From an uncultured Faecalibacterium sp. (GTDB taxonomy: Bacteria; Bacillota; Clostridia; Oscillospirales; Ruminococcaceae), in assembly GCA_934518555.1 (NCBI GenBank), contig CAKSXW010000020.1, forward strand, positions 1-31,264: a DNA stretch of 31,264 bases, written 5' to 3'. The notes under the pieces are model-generated. The model had not been told where the DNA came from and made no database searches. It saw only the letters and a list, made by a program, of their open reading frames with translations. This document shows, piece by piece, positions 1 to 8,369 of the stretch. The stretch's first letter is position 1, and the number at the start of each line of letters is the position of its first letter. The position numbers were made by a program, and so were the translations under genes.

Positions 1-2001
1 TACTCCATCCTGTACGAGTACGGCATCTTCAAGCAGAAGATCGTGGACGGCTGGCAGCAGGAGCGTGCCGACAACTGGCTGCCCGGCGGTCAGGTGTGGC
101 TGAAGAGCCACCCGGATCAGGCTGTGGAGATCCGCTTTGACGGCGAGATCCACGAGAACTGGGACAACGGCTTCCACTACATCCAGCACACCAACTACAA
201 CAGCGTCATGGCTGTGCCCTCTGATATGTACGTTCAGGGCTACGACGGCAAGGGCGTTGCCAAGCTGCGCCTGTGGCAGGCCAAGGCACCGGACTTTGAT
301 ATGTCCAGCTTCTCTCTGGGCAACTACAACACGGCTATGAGCAAGAACGCCAACGCCGAGCTGATCTCCAAGGTGCTGTACCCCAACGACAACCACGTGG
401 AGGGCAAGATCCTGCGCCTGCGCCAGCAGTATTTCCTGTCTGCTGCCTCCATCGGTGATATCGTCCAGAACCACCTGTCCAGCTACGCCACCCTGGAGAA
501 CCTGCCGGATAAGGTGGCCATCCAGTTGAACGACACCCACCCCACCCTGGCCATCCCCGAGATGATGCGGATCCTGCTGGACGAGTGCGGCTTTGGCTGG
601 GATAAGGCCTTCGGCATCTGCCAGAAGGTGTTCTCCTACACCAACCACACCGTTATGGCCGAGGCTCTGGAAAAGTGGAATGTGGACATCTTCAAGATGA
701 CCCTGCCCCGTATCTACCAGATCGTGGTGGAAATGGACCGCCGTGCCCGTGCTGACCTGGAGAAGGCCTTCCCCGGCGACCAGGGCAAGATCAACTACAT
801 GGCCCTCATCGGTGACAACCAGGTGCGTATGGCCAACATCTGCGCCTACACCGCCAACAGCATCAACGGCGTGTCCAAGCTCCACAGCGAGATCATCAAG
901 GAAAGCGTGTTCCACGACTACTACCTGTACAAGCCCCAGGCCTTCAAGAATGTTACCAACGGCATTGCTTACCGCCGCTGGCTGCTGGCCTCCAACCCCG
1001 GCCTGTGCAAGCTGCTGGACGAGACCATCGGTGACGGCTACAAGCACGACGCCGCCGATCTGGCTAAGCTGAACAAGTACGCCGACGACAAGACCGTGCT
1101 GAAGAAGCTGAACGAGATCAAGCTGGCCAACAAGAAGGACTTTGCAAACTATCTGGCAAAGAGCACCGGTCAGGTCATCGACCCCAATTCCATCTTTGAC
1201 TGCCAGGTCAAGCGTATGCACGAGTACAAGCGTCAGCACCTGAACGCTCTGAACATCGCTGCCCAGTACCTGTACCTGAAGGAGAACCCCAACGCCGACT
1301 TTATCCCCAAGACCTACATCTTCGGTGCCAAGGCTGCCCCCGGCTACTACATGGCCAAGCAGATGATCCGCATGATCTGCAAGCTGGGCGACCTGATCAA
1401 CAACGACCCTGCCGTGCGTGAAAAGCTGCGTGTGGTGTACCTGGAGGAGTACTGTGTCTCCCTCAGCGAGCACCTGATGCCTGCTGCCGAAGTTTCTGAG
1501 CAGATTTCTCTGGCAGGCACCGAGGCTTCCGGTACCGGCAACATGAAGTTCATGCTGAACGGTGCCATCACCCTGGGCACCCTGGACGGCGCCAACGTGG
1601 AGATCGCCGATGCTGCCGGCAAGGAGAACGAGCTGATCTTCGGTATGCTGACCCCCGAGGTGAACAACTTGAAGCAGGTGGGCTACCACCCCAACGCCTT
1701 TATCATGGGCGACGACGTGGCCAACTCCACCCTGAACTTCCTGGAGCGTGGCTGGAACGGCGAGAACTTCCACGAGGTCACCGAGAACCTGCGTAGCAGC
1801 GACCCGTACATGGTCATGGCAGACTTCAAGGATTACCGCCGTGCACAGGCCGACCTGCAGAAGCTGTATGGCGACCGTGAGAAGTGGGCACAGATGAGCC
1901 TGAAGAACACCGCCAACAGCGGCATCTTCAGTGCCGACCGCTCTGTGCTGGATTACGCCCGTGACATCTGGTACGCTTCCCCCGTGCCCATGGGCAAGTA
2001 A
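1..2001 (+). CDS. glgP: Glycogen/starch (maltodextrin) phosphorylase, 5'-truncated by window edge
   Basis: This GT35 phosphorylase releases glucose-1-phosphate from the non-reducing ends of glycogen, starch or maltodextrin using phosphate, with pyridoxal phosphate as cofactor; it is cytoplasmic. The frame is open from base 1 (it begins YSILYEYGIFKQKIVDGWQQ), so the gene starts upstream of the window. The GTG at 43 is internal, not a start. The visible 666 residues are the C-terminal part of a family that usually runs to about 800-830 residues. Seen: the NDTHPTLAIPE segment, the KRMHEYKRQ segment and the PLP-lysine motif EASGTGNMKFMLNGA (Lys at visible residue 516). No frameshift is visible. 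A GH13 enzyme gene follows on the same strand after a repeat and a terminator, consistent with shared alpha-glucan breakdown. Substrate preference (glycogen or maltodextrin) cannot be read from sequence. Confidence 0.95.
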   Translation, partial: YSILYEYGIFKQKIVDGWQQERADNWLPGGQVWLKSHPDQAVEIRFDGEIHENWDNGFHYIQHTNYNSVMAVPSDMYVQGYDGKGVAKLRLWQAKAPDFDMSSFSLGNYNTAMSKNANAELISKVLYPNDNHVEGKILRLRQQYFLSAASIGDIVQNHLSSYATLENLPDKVAIQLNDTHPTLAIPEMMRILLDECGFGWDKAFGICQKVFSYTNHTVMAEALEKWNVDIFKMTLPRIYQIVVEMDRRARADLEKAFPGDQGKINYMALIGDNQVRMANICAYTANSINGVSKLHSEIIKESVFHDYYLYKPQAFKNVTNGIAYRRWLLASNPGLCKLLDETIGDGYKHDAADLAKLNKYADDKTVLKKLNEIKLANKKDFANYLAKSTGQVIDPNSIFDCQVKRMHEYKRQHLNALNIAAQYLYLKENPNADFIPKTYIFGAKAAPGYYMAKQMIRMICKLGDLINNDPAVREKLRVVYLEEYCVSLSEHLMPAAEVSEQISLAGTEASGTGNMKFMLNGAITLGTLDGANVEIADAAGKENELIFGMLTPEVNNLKQVGYHPNAFIMGDDVANSTLNFLERGWNGENFHEVTENLRSSDPYMVMADFKDYRRAQADLQKLYGDREKWAQMSLKNTANSGIFSADRSVLDYARDIWYASPVPMGK

Positions 2002-2004
2002 GAG

Positions 2005-2252
2005 AACCCTCTCCGTCATTGCTCCGCAATGCCACTCGCCGGGTTGCGGCTCCCAGCAATCACTTCGTGTAAAAACACTCGTGCTTTGCTGGCCGCTGCC
2101 CCAACAGCAACTCCCTGTATCCGCCACTGGCGGCGGTCGTTGTTGTTGCTCCCGAAGGGCGAGGTTTAAGAGTTCTTCCCTGAATGTTTCCCTCTCTTGC
2201 AAAAAGCTCCCCCCTCGGGGGAGCTGGATGCCGAAGGCAGCCTGAGAGGGTT
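2005..2252. repeat. Dispersed palindromic element, copy A (long variant with CCCTCTC ends)
   Basis: This stretch fills most of the 320-base gap between the phosphorylase and the GH13 gene and has no gene. It begins with AACCCTCTC and ends with GAGAGGGTT, the same termini as the element at 13638-13779. Its right half carries a strong hairpin (AGCTCCCCCCTCGGGGGAGCT, one base shorter in each arm when drawn as a stem). About 27 bases there (around 2205-2231), read on the minus strand, match the left half of the 13638 copy exactly. The left half is less well conserved, and the interior (about 2045-2190) has its own sequence, so this is a long or composite copy. No coding capacity for a transposase is seen. 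Confidence 0.7.
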
Positions 2253-2268
2253 TGCTAAAAATCCAAAG

Positions 2269-2302
2269 CCCCGGCGGCGTTCTGGCCCGCCGGGGTTTTT
2301 TT
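2269..2302 (+). terminator. Rho-independent terminator after the phosphorylase gene
   Basis: A GC stem (CCCCGGCGG paired with CCGCCGGGG) is followed by seven T residues. It ends 20 bases before the chosen start of the GH13 gene, so the T-tract overlaps the TTG at 2301 that an automatic caller could take as a start. Confidence 0.85.
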
Positions 2303-2321
2303 GAGAAAGGACGACCCTGTT

Positions 2322-4178
2322 TTGCCTTGTCTGTTCAACAGTTATGACCCCTACTTCAAGCAGCCCTTTGGGGCCGTACAAGCCGGGCAGACCGTGCGCC
2401 TGACCCTGTGCATCCCCGAGGAGCTGGGCTATGTAGACCCTCATCTGGTCCTGCAGAAAGAGGGCAAAAACGACGTGCCTGTGCACTACCGCATGAAATT
2501 TGACGGCCAGACCCCCCACCAGAACCATTTCTCGGTGGAAGTGGCTCTGGGGGATGTGGGCCTGTATTTTTACTACTTTGACCTGTACACCGACTTCCGC
2601 CGGGTGGTACGGGGCCCCGACAACTGCGGCGTGGTAAGCTGGCAGGAGGGCGATAAGTGGCAGATCACGGTGTACGAGCCCACCTTCCAGTCCCCTGCCT
2701 GCATCAAAGGCAAGGTGTTTTACCAGATCTTCCCGGACCGCTTCTGCGAGGGCATCGAGAACAAGCCCATGCCCTTCCCGGACCGGCTGTACCAGGCCGA
2801 CAAGCACGCCGAGCCCTTCTGGCAGCCCAATGAGACCGGCGGCCACCTGAACGAGGACTACTTTGGCGGCGACCTGGAGGGCATCCGCATCAAGCTGCCC
2901 TATCTCCGTGAGATGGGGGTGGACTACCTGTACCTGAACCCCATTTTTGAGGCCCACTCCAACCACCGCTACAACACCGCCGACTACCTGAACGTGGACC
3001 CCCTGCTGGGCACCAACGAGGAGTTTGAGGTGCTGTGCCGGGAGGCCGCCAAGTACGGCATCGGCATCGTGCTGGACGGCGTGTTCAGCCACACCGGCTC
3101 CGACAGCCGGTACTTCAACCGGGAGGGCCGCTACGGCCAGGGGGGCGCATACCGGGACTACAACTCCCCCTACCGCAGCTGGTACGACTTTGACCCCAAG
3201 TACAAGGGGGGCTACCGCAGCTGGTGGGGCTTTGAGACCCTGCCGGAGGTCAATGAGGAGACCCCCTCCTTTGTGGAGTTCATCACTGGTGAGGGGGGCG
3301 TCATCGACACCTGGCTGCGCCGGGGTGCTGCCGGGTTCCGGCTGGACGTGGCCGACGAGCTGCCGGACGCCTTTATTGAAAAGATCCGTGCTGCCGTCAA
3401 GCGTGTGAGCCCGGAAAAGTTCCTGCTGGGCGAGGTGTGGGAGGACGCCACCACCAAGTTTGGCTTTGGCCACCGCCGCAGCTACCTGCTGGGCAAGGGC
3501 CTGGACAGCGTCATGAACTATCCCTTTAAAAATGCTGTGCTGGATTTTGTGAAGGGCAAGCCTGCCCAGCAGGCCATGAACGAGATCCTGTCCATCTGCG
3601 AGCACTACCCTGCCCCGGCCCTGAACACGGCCCTGAACTTTTTGTCCACCCATGATACGGAGCGTGCCCTTACGGTCATTGCCGACGAGCCTGCCAACGG
3701 CCGGGGCCGGGAGTGGCAGAGCGGCCGCAGTGTGACCGGGGAGGCCTACGAGGAAGGGATGCTGCGGCTGCGGATGGCCTATGCCATCATCTACACCCTG
3801 CCCGGCGTGCCCTGCCTGTACTACGGCGACGAGATCGGGATGCAGGGCTACCGAGACCCCTTTAACCGGGCCTTCTTCTGCTGGGACAGCCACGAGGAGC
3901 GGCTGCGGCCGGTGCTGGCCCAGCTGGCCCAGCTGCGCCACAGCTGCGAGGCCTTCCGCACCGGGGCACTGCGGGTGCTGCGGGCCGAGGACGGGGTGCT
4001 GCACTACCAGCGTGTGGGAGCTGCCGAGACCGCCGAGATCATCGTGAACCGCTCGGAGCACATCATCGTGGAGCCTTTGGCCTCCGGCAAGCACACGGAG
4101 GTGAACCCCATGGGCTTTACCATCGTGGTGGAGGAAAACGGCCACAACCCCAATCACAGCTACTACGACATCCAGTGA
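2322..4178 (+). CDS. GH13 alpha-glycosidase (neopullulanase / alpha-amylase type)
   Basis: A cytoplasmic-looking 618-residue enzyme of the alpha-amylase family, expected to hydrolyse alpha-1,4 (possibly alpha-1,6) links in maltodextrins. No signal peptide is seen. The N-terminal ~120 residues look like a beta-sandwich domain, and the barrel begins near VFYQIFPDRF. All four GH13 motifs are visible: DGVFSHTG (region I), GFRLDVADE (nucleophile Asp342), LLGEVWED (acid/base Glu371) and FLSTHDTE (Asp445). I chose TTG at 2322 because AAAGGA lies 10 bases upstream; the earlier TTG at 2301 sits in the T-tract of the preceding terminator. The upstream phosphorylase suggests joint maltodextrin use. Neopullulanase, maltogenic amylase and cyclomaltodextrinase cannot be told apart here. 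Confidence 0.9.
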   Translation: MPCLFNSYDPYFKQPFGAVQAGQTVRLTLCIPEELGYVDPHLVLQKEGKNDVPVHYRMKFDGQTPHQNHFSVEVALGDVGLYFYYFDLYTDFRRVVRGPDNCGVVSWQEGDKWQITVYEPTFQSPACIKGKVFYQIFPDRFCEGIENKPMPFPDRLYQADKHAEPFWQPNETGGHLNEDYFGGDLEGIRIKLPYLREMGVDYLYLNPIFEAHSNHRYNTADYLNVDPLLGTNEEFEVLCREAAKYGIGIVLDGVFSHTGSDSRYFNREGRYGQGGAYRDYNSPYRSWYDFDPKYKGGYRSWWGFETLPEVNEETPSFVEFITGEGGVIDTWLRRGAAGFRLDVADELPDAFIEKIRAAVKRVSPEKFLLGEVWEDATTKFGFGHRRSYLLGKGLDSVMNYPFKNAVLDFVKGKPAQQAMNEILSICEHYPAPALNTALNFLSTHDTERALTVIADEPANGRGREWQSGRSVTGEAYEEGMLRLRMAYAIIYTLPGVPCLYYGDEIGMQGYRDPFNRAFFCWDSHEERLRPVLAQLAQLRHSCEAFRTGALRVLRAEDGVLHYQRVGAAETAEIIVNRSEHIIVEPLASGKHTEVNPMGFTIVVEENGHNPNHSYYDIQ

Positions 4179-4208
4179 TGCCTATGGGGCTGTAACGTTC
4201 TGATCTGT

Positions 4209-4249
4209 AAGCCGGGAAGCTCTGCGGTCCTTCCCGGCTTTCTTTTTTT
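4209..4249 (+). terminator. Rho-independent terminator after the GH13 gene
   Basis: A perfect 11-bp stem, AAGCCGGGAAG / CTTCCCGGCTT, is followed by TCTTTTTTT. Confidence 0.9.
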
Positions 4250-4369
4250 CAGAGAGGGATGCAGCGGCAGCAGGGCAGCTTCTCGTGCCCCCTGCCGTGG
4301 GATTTCTCAACTTTCTCTGGCATTTTTGTCCAAACTTTGTTTTCTGTGCAACGTTCCAGCAAAAAGCCC

Positions 4370-4400
4370 TTGACCTTCCCCCAAGGGGATGCCCTATAAT
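4370..4400 (+). promoter_or_regulatory. Sigma-A-type promoter for the nfeD-SPFH pair
   Basis: TTGACC (4370-4375) and a perfect TATAAT (4395-4400) are separated by 19 bases, slightly long. The TATAAT lies 23 bases before the NfeD start codon, giving a short leader that contains the GGAGGG ribosome binding site at 4411-4416. The bases between the previous terminator and this promoter (4250-4369) hold nothing recognisable. Confidence 0.7.
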
Positions 4401-4423
4401 AGGGCCATAAGGAGGGAAATGCA

Positions 4424-4885
4424 ATGCATATCGACCCATTTATCTGGCTCTTTGCCGTGGTAGGCTTTTTGCTGCTGGAGGGGGCCACCTTCAACATGAC
4501 CTCCATCTGGTTTGCCATCGGAGCCGCCGCAGCCCTTATCAGCTGCCTGGTGGTGGAGTCCTTCCGGGTGCAGGCTGCGGTGTTCGTGGTGGTCAGTGTG
4601 GTGTGCCTGCTGGCCTTTCGCCCCTTGGCGGCAAAGCTCCGCAAGGCCCCCACTGCCACCAACGGCGACCGCAACCTGGGCCGGGATGCCACAGTGCTGA
4701 CCCCAGTTACCGCCGAGACCTCCGGCCGGGTACGGCTGGACGGGGTGGACTGGAGTGCCCGGTGCATCACCCCCGGGGACCAGCTGGCCCCCGGCGACCG
4801 CTGCCGTGTGGCAGAGATCCACAGTACCCTGCTCCTGGTGGAGCCCATCCTCACCGAGAGCCGCAAGGCTCCCCACGCCCTTTGA
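4424..4885 (+). CDS. NfeD-like membrane protein
   Basis: A short NfeD-family protein of 153 residues. The N-terminal ~75 residues are hydrophobic with two to three membrane segments (including LFAVVGFLLLEG and the stretch from AAVFVVVSVVCLL), followed by a soluble ~75-residue domain with the glycine-spaced beta pattern of the NfeD OB-fold (GRDATVLTP...GRVRLDGVDWSAR). NfeD proteins are known to be encoded beside SPFH/band-7 proteins and to work with them in membrane organisation. Here the SPFH gene begins 13 bases after this stop codon, so they form one operon. GGAGGG sits 7 bases before the ATG. The family's long form carries a ClpP-like protease domain; that domain is absent here. Exact role unknown. 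Confidence 0.88.
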   Translation: MHIDPFIWLFAVVGFLLLEGATFNMTSIWFAIGAAAALISCLVVESFRVQAAVFVVVSVVCLLAFRPLAAKLRKAPTATNGDRNLGRDATVLTPVTAETSGRVRLDGVDWSARCITPGDQLAPGDRCRVAEIHSTLLLVEPILTESRKAPHAL

Positions 4886-4898
4886 AAGGAGAACTGCT

Positions 4899-5804
4899 AT
4901 GGTCATGTTTTTTGTGATCCTCGCCCTGGTTTTCGTTGTGCTGCTGGTGGTCATCACCAACATCGTCATCGTGCCCCAGTCTAAGGTGTATGTCATCGAG
5001 CGGCTGGGCAGCTACTCCGACACCTGGTCTGCCGGCCTCCATGTGAAGCTGCCCTTTATTGAGCGCATTGCCAAAAAGGTGAGCCTGAAGGAGCAGGTGG
5101 CAGACTTTCCCCCTCAGCCTGTGATCACCCGGGATAACGTTACCATGCAGATCGACACCGTGGTGTTCTTCCAGGTCATGGACGCCAAGCTCTACACCTA
5201 CGGCGTCAACCAGCCCATTGCCGCCATCGAGAGCCTTTCTGCCACCACCCTGCGAAACATCATTGGTGAGATGGAGCTGGACCACACCCTGACCAGCCGG
5301 GACGTGATCAACGGCAAGATCACCGCCATCCTGGACGAGGCCACCGACAAATGGGGCATCAAGGTGAACCGGGTGGAAGTGAAGAACATCATCCCTCCCC
5401 GGGAGATCCAGGAGGCCATGGAAAAGCAGATGAAGGCCGAACGTGAAAAGCGTGCGGTGATCCTGAAGGCCGACGGCGAAAAGCAGGCTGCCATTACCGC
5501 CGCCGAGGGCGAAAAGGAAGCTGCCATTCTCCGGGCCGACGCTGTGAAGCAGCAGCGCATCCTGGAGGCTGAGGGCGAGGCTCAGGCCATTCTGGCCGTG
5601 CAGCAGGCCAACGCCGACGCCATCCGGCTGCTGAACGAGGCCATGCCCAGCGATAAGGTGCTGGCTCTCCGGAGCCTGGAGGCCCTGGCCAAGGTGGCCA
5701 ACGGCAAGGCTACCAAGATCATCATCCCCTCGGAGCTGCAGAACCTGGGCGGTGTGGTGCCCAGCATCAAAGAGCTGATGACCGATCCCAAGGACGCCGA
5801 GTAA
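4899..5804 (+). CDS. SPFH/band-7 (stomatin/QmcA-like) membrane protein
   Basis: A 301-residue stomatin-like protein. It has one N-terminal membrane anchor (residues ~3-26, MFFVILALVFVVLLVVITNI), the SPFH domain (~27-190, with VYVIERLGSYSDTW and VEVKNIIPPREIQ) and an alanine/glutamate-rich coiled coil (~185-260, repeated AEGEKEAA / ADGEKQAA units). It ends in a short tail with IIIPSELQNLGG. Such proteins oligomerise into membrane assemblies and are thought to organise membrane proteins or proteases. I chose ATG 4899, with AAAGGAG 8 bases upstream; the open frame runs back to 4755 inside nfeD but has no ribosome binding site. It is cotranscribed with nfeD. Confidence 0.92.
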   Translation: MVMFFVILALVFVVLLVVITNIVIVPQSKVYVIERLGSYSDTWSAGLHVKLPFIERIAKKVSLKEQVADFPPQPVITRDNVTMQIDTVVFFQVMDAKLYTYGVNQPIAAIESLSATTLRNIIGEMELDHTLTSRDVINGKITAILDEATDKWGIKVNRVEVKNIIPPREIQEAMEKQMKAEREKRAVILKADGEKQAAITAAEGEKEAAILRADAVKQQRILEAEGEAQAILAVQQANADAIRLLNEAMPSDKVLALRSLEALAKVANGKATKIIIPSELQNLGGVVPSIKELMTDPKDAE

Positions 5805-5813
5805 GCTGACCCC

Positions 5814-5849
5814 AGAGCCGGGTGGACCGCCGTGTCTGCCCGGCTCTTT
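5814..5849 (+). terminator. Terminator after the SPFH gene
   Basis: The 9-bp stem AGAGCCGGG / CCCGGCTCT is followed by TTGCTTTG, a fairly weak T-tract. Confidence 0.6.
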
Positions 5850-5861
5850 GCTTTGTGCATC

Positions 5862-5890
5862 TTGCATCTGCCCCTGACCTGTGATACCAT
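5862..5890 (+). promoter_or_regulatory. Probable promoter of the YhcH-family gene
   Basis: TTGCAT (5862-5867) and TACCAT (5885-5890) are 17 bases apart, placed between the SPFH terminator and the YhcH-type gene. Each hexamer departs from consensus, so confidence is moderate. Confidence 0.45.
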
Positions 5891-5927
5891 ACAGGTAACC
5901 GAAACTTACCGATGGAGGAGCTTTTCC

Positions 5928-6404
5928 ATGATCTACGATACCCTCAACAACCTGCCCAACTACCTGGGCGTCAGCGACAACCTGGACACTGTCATCGAGT
6001 ACATCATGGCCCGGGATATCAACACCCTGCCTGCCGGGCGTACCCGCATCGACGGCGAAAAGGCTGTGGTCACCGTCAGCACCGTTACCCCCCAGACCTC
6101 TGATAAGGTGCTGTTCCAGCGTCACGACAGCCACATCACCCTGGAGACCGACCTGGAGGGCAGTGAGCTGTTTGAGGTGAGCCTGGCAGAGCTGACCCCC
6201 ACCAAGCCCACCGACGAAGCCGCCGACACCACCTGGGGCACCGCCGGCACCAGCATTGCCGGGATGCTGTGCGAGGGCCGGTTTGCCCTGTACCTGGCCG
6301 GGGAGCCCTACAAATCCGGCCTGAAGGCCCAGGGCTGCGGCAAGCTGAAAAAGGCCGTGTTCAGCATTGAGCTGGACCCGGACGAAGAAGAAACCGAAGA
6401 ATAA
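5928..6404 (+). CDS. YhcH/YjgK/YiaL (EbgC-like) family protein
   Basis: A 158-residue protein that starts with the family hallmark MIYDTLNNLPNYLG and keeps the layout of the YhcH/YjgK/YiaL cupin-like family (ALPAGRTRIDGEKAVVTV). Members are linked to handling of unusual or anomeric sugars such as sialic acid and to the beta subunit of evolved beta-galactosidase, but the biochemical role is mostly unknown. The middle differs from the usual family segment rich in His/Glu metal ligands: a single RHDSHITLETDLEGSE run is present where E-x-H-R-x-Y-I-D-I-Q is typical. The metal site may therefore be altered. I chose ATG 5928 (GGAGGAG 7 bases upstream) rather than the earlier in-frame start at 5832, which lies in the preceding terminator. 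Confidence 0.75.
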   Translation: MIYDTLNNLPNYLGVSDNLDTVIEYIMARDINTLPAGRTRIDGEKAVVTVSTVTPQTSDKVLFQRHDSHITLETDLEGSELFEVSLAELTPTKPTDEAADTTWGTAGTSIAGMLCEGRFALYLAGEPYKSGLKAQGCGKLKKAVFSIELDPDEEETEE

Positions 6405-6422
6405 ACACACCCTATAAAGTTC

Positions 6423-6460
6423 AAACGCCCACGCAGCGCAGGCTGCGTGGGCGTTTTGCT
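6423..6460. terminator. Hairpin terminator between two converging genes
   Basis: The 14-bp stem AAACGCCCACGCAG / CTGCGTGGGCGTTT lies between the stop of the YhcH gene (+) and that of the EAL gene (-). The T-run (GCGTTTTGCTTT) favours termination on the plus strand, with weaker action on the minus strand. Confidence 0.8.
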
Positions 6461-6464
6461 TTGG

Positions 6465-8369
6465 TCAGGTCAGCAGGTCTGTCAGCTCCCGGGGCGGCAG
6501 GGGCTTTGCAAAATAATAGCCTTGGATCATATCCACGCCCCACTGCCGCAGCAGGCTCACCTCCGCCTCTGTCTCCACTCCCTCTGCCACCACATAGTAG
6601 CCCATGGATTGGAAGGTGGACACGATGCTGTGGTAGAAGGAGGCGGACCGGCCGTCGGAGCAGATGCCAAACAGCAGGGACCGGTCCAGCTTGATCACCG
6701 AGAAGGGCAGCTGGGTCACGGTGTTCAGGTTTGCGTAGCCGGAGCCGAAATCATCCAGGCAAAGGCCGATGCCTGCACTGCGGAACTGCTCTGCAATCAG
6801 GCTCAGCCGCTTGCTGTACTCGGTGGCCACTGTCTCCGTGACCTCGAACTGGAACAGGCTGTGGGGCAAAGCGTAGGAATCAATGATCCGGATAAAGTGG
6901 CTGCTGCAATTGGGCCGCAGCAGGTCCAGGGGGGAAAGGTTCATCTTTACGTTGCAGATGCGGCTGGCCACCTGCTGGTTTTCCTGCATAAAGCGGCAGA
7001 CCCGGTGGAGCTGCAGGTCGGTGATCTGCTCGATGAGGCGGTTCTTTTCTGCCAGCTGGATGAACACATCCGGTGCGATCCACCCCAGCTTGGGGTGATG
7101 CAGGCGGCTCAGGGCCTCCAGGGTGATGAACCGCTGCTCCTGCACCGAGTACACCGGCTGGTAGTATACCTCAAACAGATCCTTTTCCACTGCGCTGTGG
7201 AGGTAATTTTCCACTTCCTTGCTGTACAAAAAGCTATCCAGGGTCTTGATATCGTCCTGGATGACCTCTGTGGCACCGGTGCGCTGAGAAAGGGATTCCA
7301 GGTACTCGGTGTAGTCGATGACGGCTCCGCCGCTGCCCATCTTTCCGGCGTTCAAGATGCCGGTAAGCACCGCCGGGGTAGGCAGCAATGCCAGCTCTGT
7401 CCCCTGCCTGGGCTCCTGCCCAAAGAACTGCCGCAGCACCAGCAGATCATCCTCGTACTCCTGCAGGGACTGGGACAGCATCAGGAACCGCTTGCCGGAC
7501 ACCCGGAAGATCTCGGTGCCGCAGTGGTCCTGCAGCAGCCCGGCAAGGCCCTGCAGCAGCTGGTTGCCCCCCTCCATGCCGAACAGCTTGTTTACATGGT
7601 TCAGCTGGTACAGGGACACGGTGATGATGTGGAACTCCTTTTTTTCAGCGATGAGCTCATCCAGCTTCCGCACCAGATATTGCTTGTCGTAGAGGCCCGT
7701 CAGGCTGTCGGTGTTGGTGTTGGGGTTGTTGATGGTCAAAAACAGGGAAAGGATGCTGAGGCTTATGCCAAAGCCTGTCATCAGCACCGAGTTGTCCACG
7801 GCCTGCAGCACCACGCCGCCGGAGCACAGCAGCAGCACCTCCACCAGGACGCCTACCTGCCGCTTGCCCAGGTCCTTGCGCCAGACCAGGATCATCCCCA
7901 ACGCCACCAGAATGTGGCACAGGGCACTGCAGTACATCAGCATATACCAGGGGCCGCCCTGGTAGCCCTCCTGGTCCACATAGAACAGCAGCCTCGTAAA
8001 GGGGTTCAGTAATATAATGCAAAACAGCACCAGGGTGGGCAGACCCCCCAGGGCCAGCTGCCGCACCGACACCACCTTGTTGTTCCGCAGGGTCCACACA
8101 TAGCACACCAGCACATAGGGCAGCAGGGCCTGGAACAGGTAGAACACGGTGGTGGTGAGCACTGTGGCGGTGCCGGACCGATCAAAGCCGGACATGATGC
8201 AGAACACGCTGCTGAGCTCTGCCAGCACATCCAGCCCACCCAGCAGCAGCATCACGCAAAAGATCCGGTTGTTCCGGTCATCCAGCCGTTTTTGGGTAAA
8301 AAAGTGGTACAGCACCATCAGCAGGATCACCTGCCCGGTCAGGAGGAAGTCGAAGTTGTAGCTTGTCAT
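6465..8369 (-). CDS. Membrane protein with degenerate GGDEF and intact EAL domain (c-di-GMP phosphodiesterase)
   Basis: A 634-residue protein predicted to degrade cyclic di-GMP to pGpG. The N-terminal ~210 residues form about six membrane helices. A GGDEF domain (~220-350) begins with DSLTGLYDKQYL, but the signature is SGKRF (291-295), so cyclase activity is not expected. The EAL domain (~385-634) keeps the catalytic set: EAL at 418-420, Asn477 (MNLSP), Glu512 (EVTET), Asp539-Asp540 (DDFGSG), Lys560, Glu596/Glu599 (EGVETE) and Gln616. I chose ATG 8369, whose ATGA overlaps the TGA of the upstream gene by four bases, implying translational coupling; the longer frame to 8468 lies inside that gene. 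The membrane part may sense a ligand or act as a signal input with the upstream protein. Confidence 0.88.
   Translation of the reverse strand: MTSYNFDFLLTGQVILLMVLYHFFTQKRLDDRNNRIFCVMLLLGGLDVLAELSSVFCIMSGFDRSGTATVLTTTVFYLFQALLPYVLVCYVWTLRNNKVVSVRQLALGGLPTLVLFCIILLNPFTRLLFYVDQEGYQGGPWYMLMYCSALCHILVALGMILVWRKDLGKRQVGVLVEVLLLCSGGVVLQAVDNSVLMTGFGISLSILSLFLTINNPNTNTDSLTGLYDKQYLVRKLDELIAEKKEFHIITVSLYQLNHVNKLFGMEGGNQLLQGLAGLLQDHCGTEIFRVSGKRFLMLSQSLQEYEDDLLVLRQFFGQEPRQGTELALLPTPAVLTGILNAGKMGSGGAVIDYTEYLESLSQRTGATEVIQDDIKTLDSFLYSKEVENYLHSAVEKDLFEVYYQPVYSVQEQRFITLEALSRLHHPKLGWIAPDVFIQLAEKNRLIEQITDLQLHRVCRFMQENQQVASRICNVKMNLSPLDLLRPNCSSHFIRIIDSYALPHSLFQFEVTETVATEYSKRLSLIAEQFRSAGIGLCLDDFGSGYANLNTVTQLPFSVIKLDRSLLFGICSDGRSASFYHSIVSTFQSMGYYVVAEGVETEAEVSLLRQWGVDMIQGYYFAKPLPPRELTDLLT

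Noticed and set aside
2005..2300. Small coding gene in the phosphorylase-GH13 gap
   Set aside because: The open frame there spans a palindromic repeat and a terminator, with no ribosome binding site or protein-like composition.
2166..4157. 663-codon open frame antisense to the GH13 gene
   Set aside because: It mirrors a gene with all GH13 motifs; the antisense translation is low-complexity (Val, Gly, His, Gln rich), as expected from GC-rich codon bias, and has no ribosome binding site.
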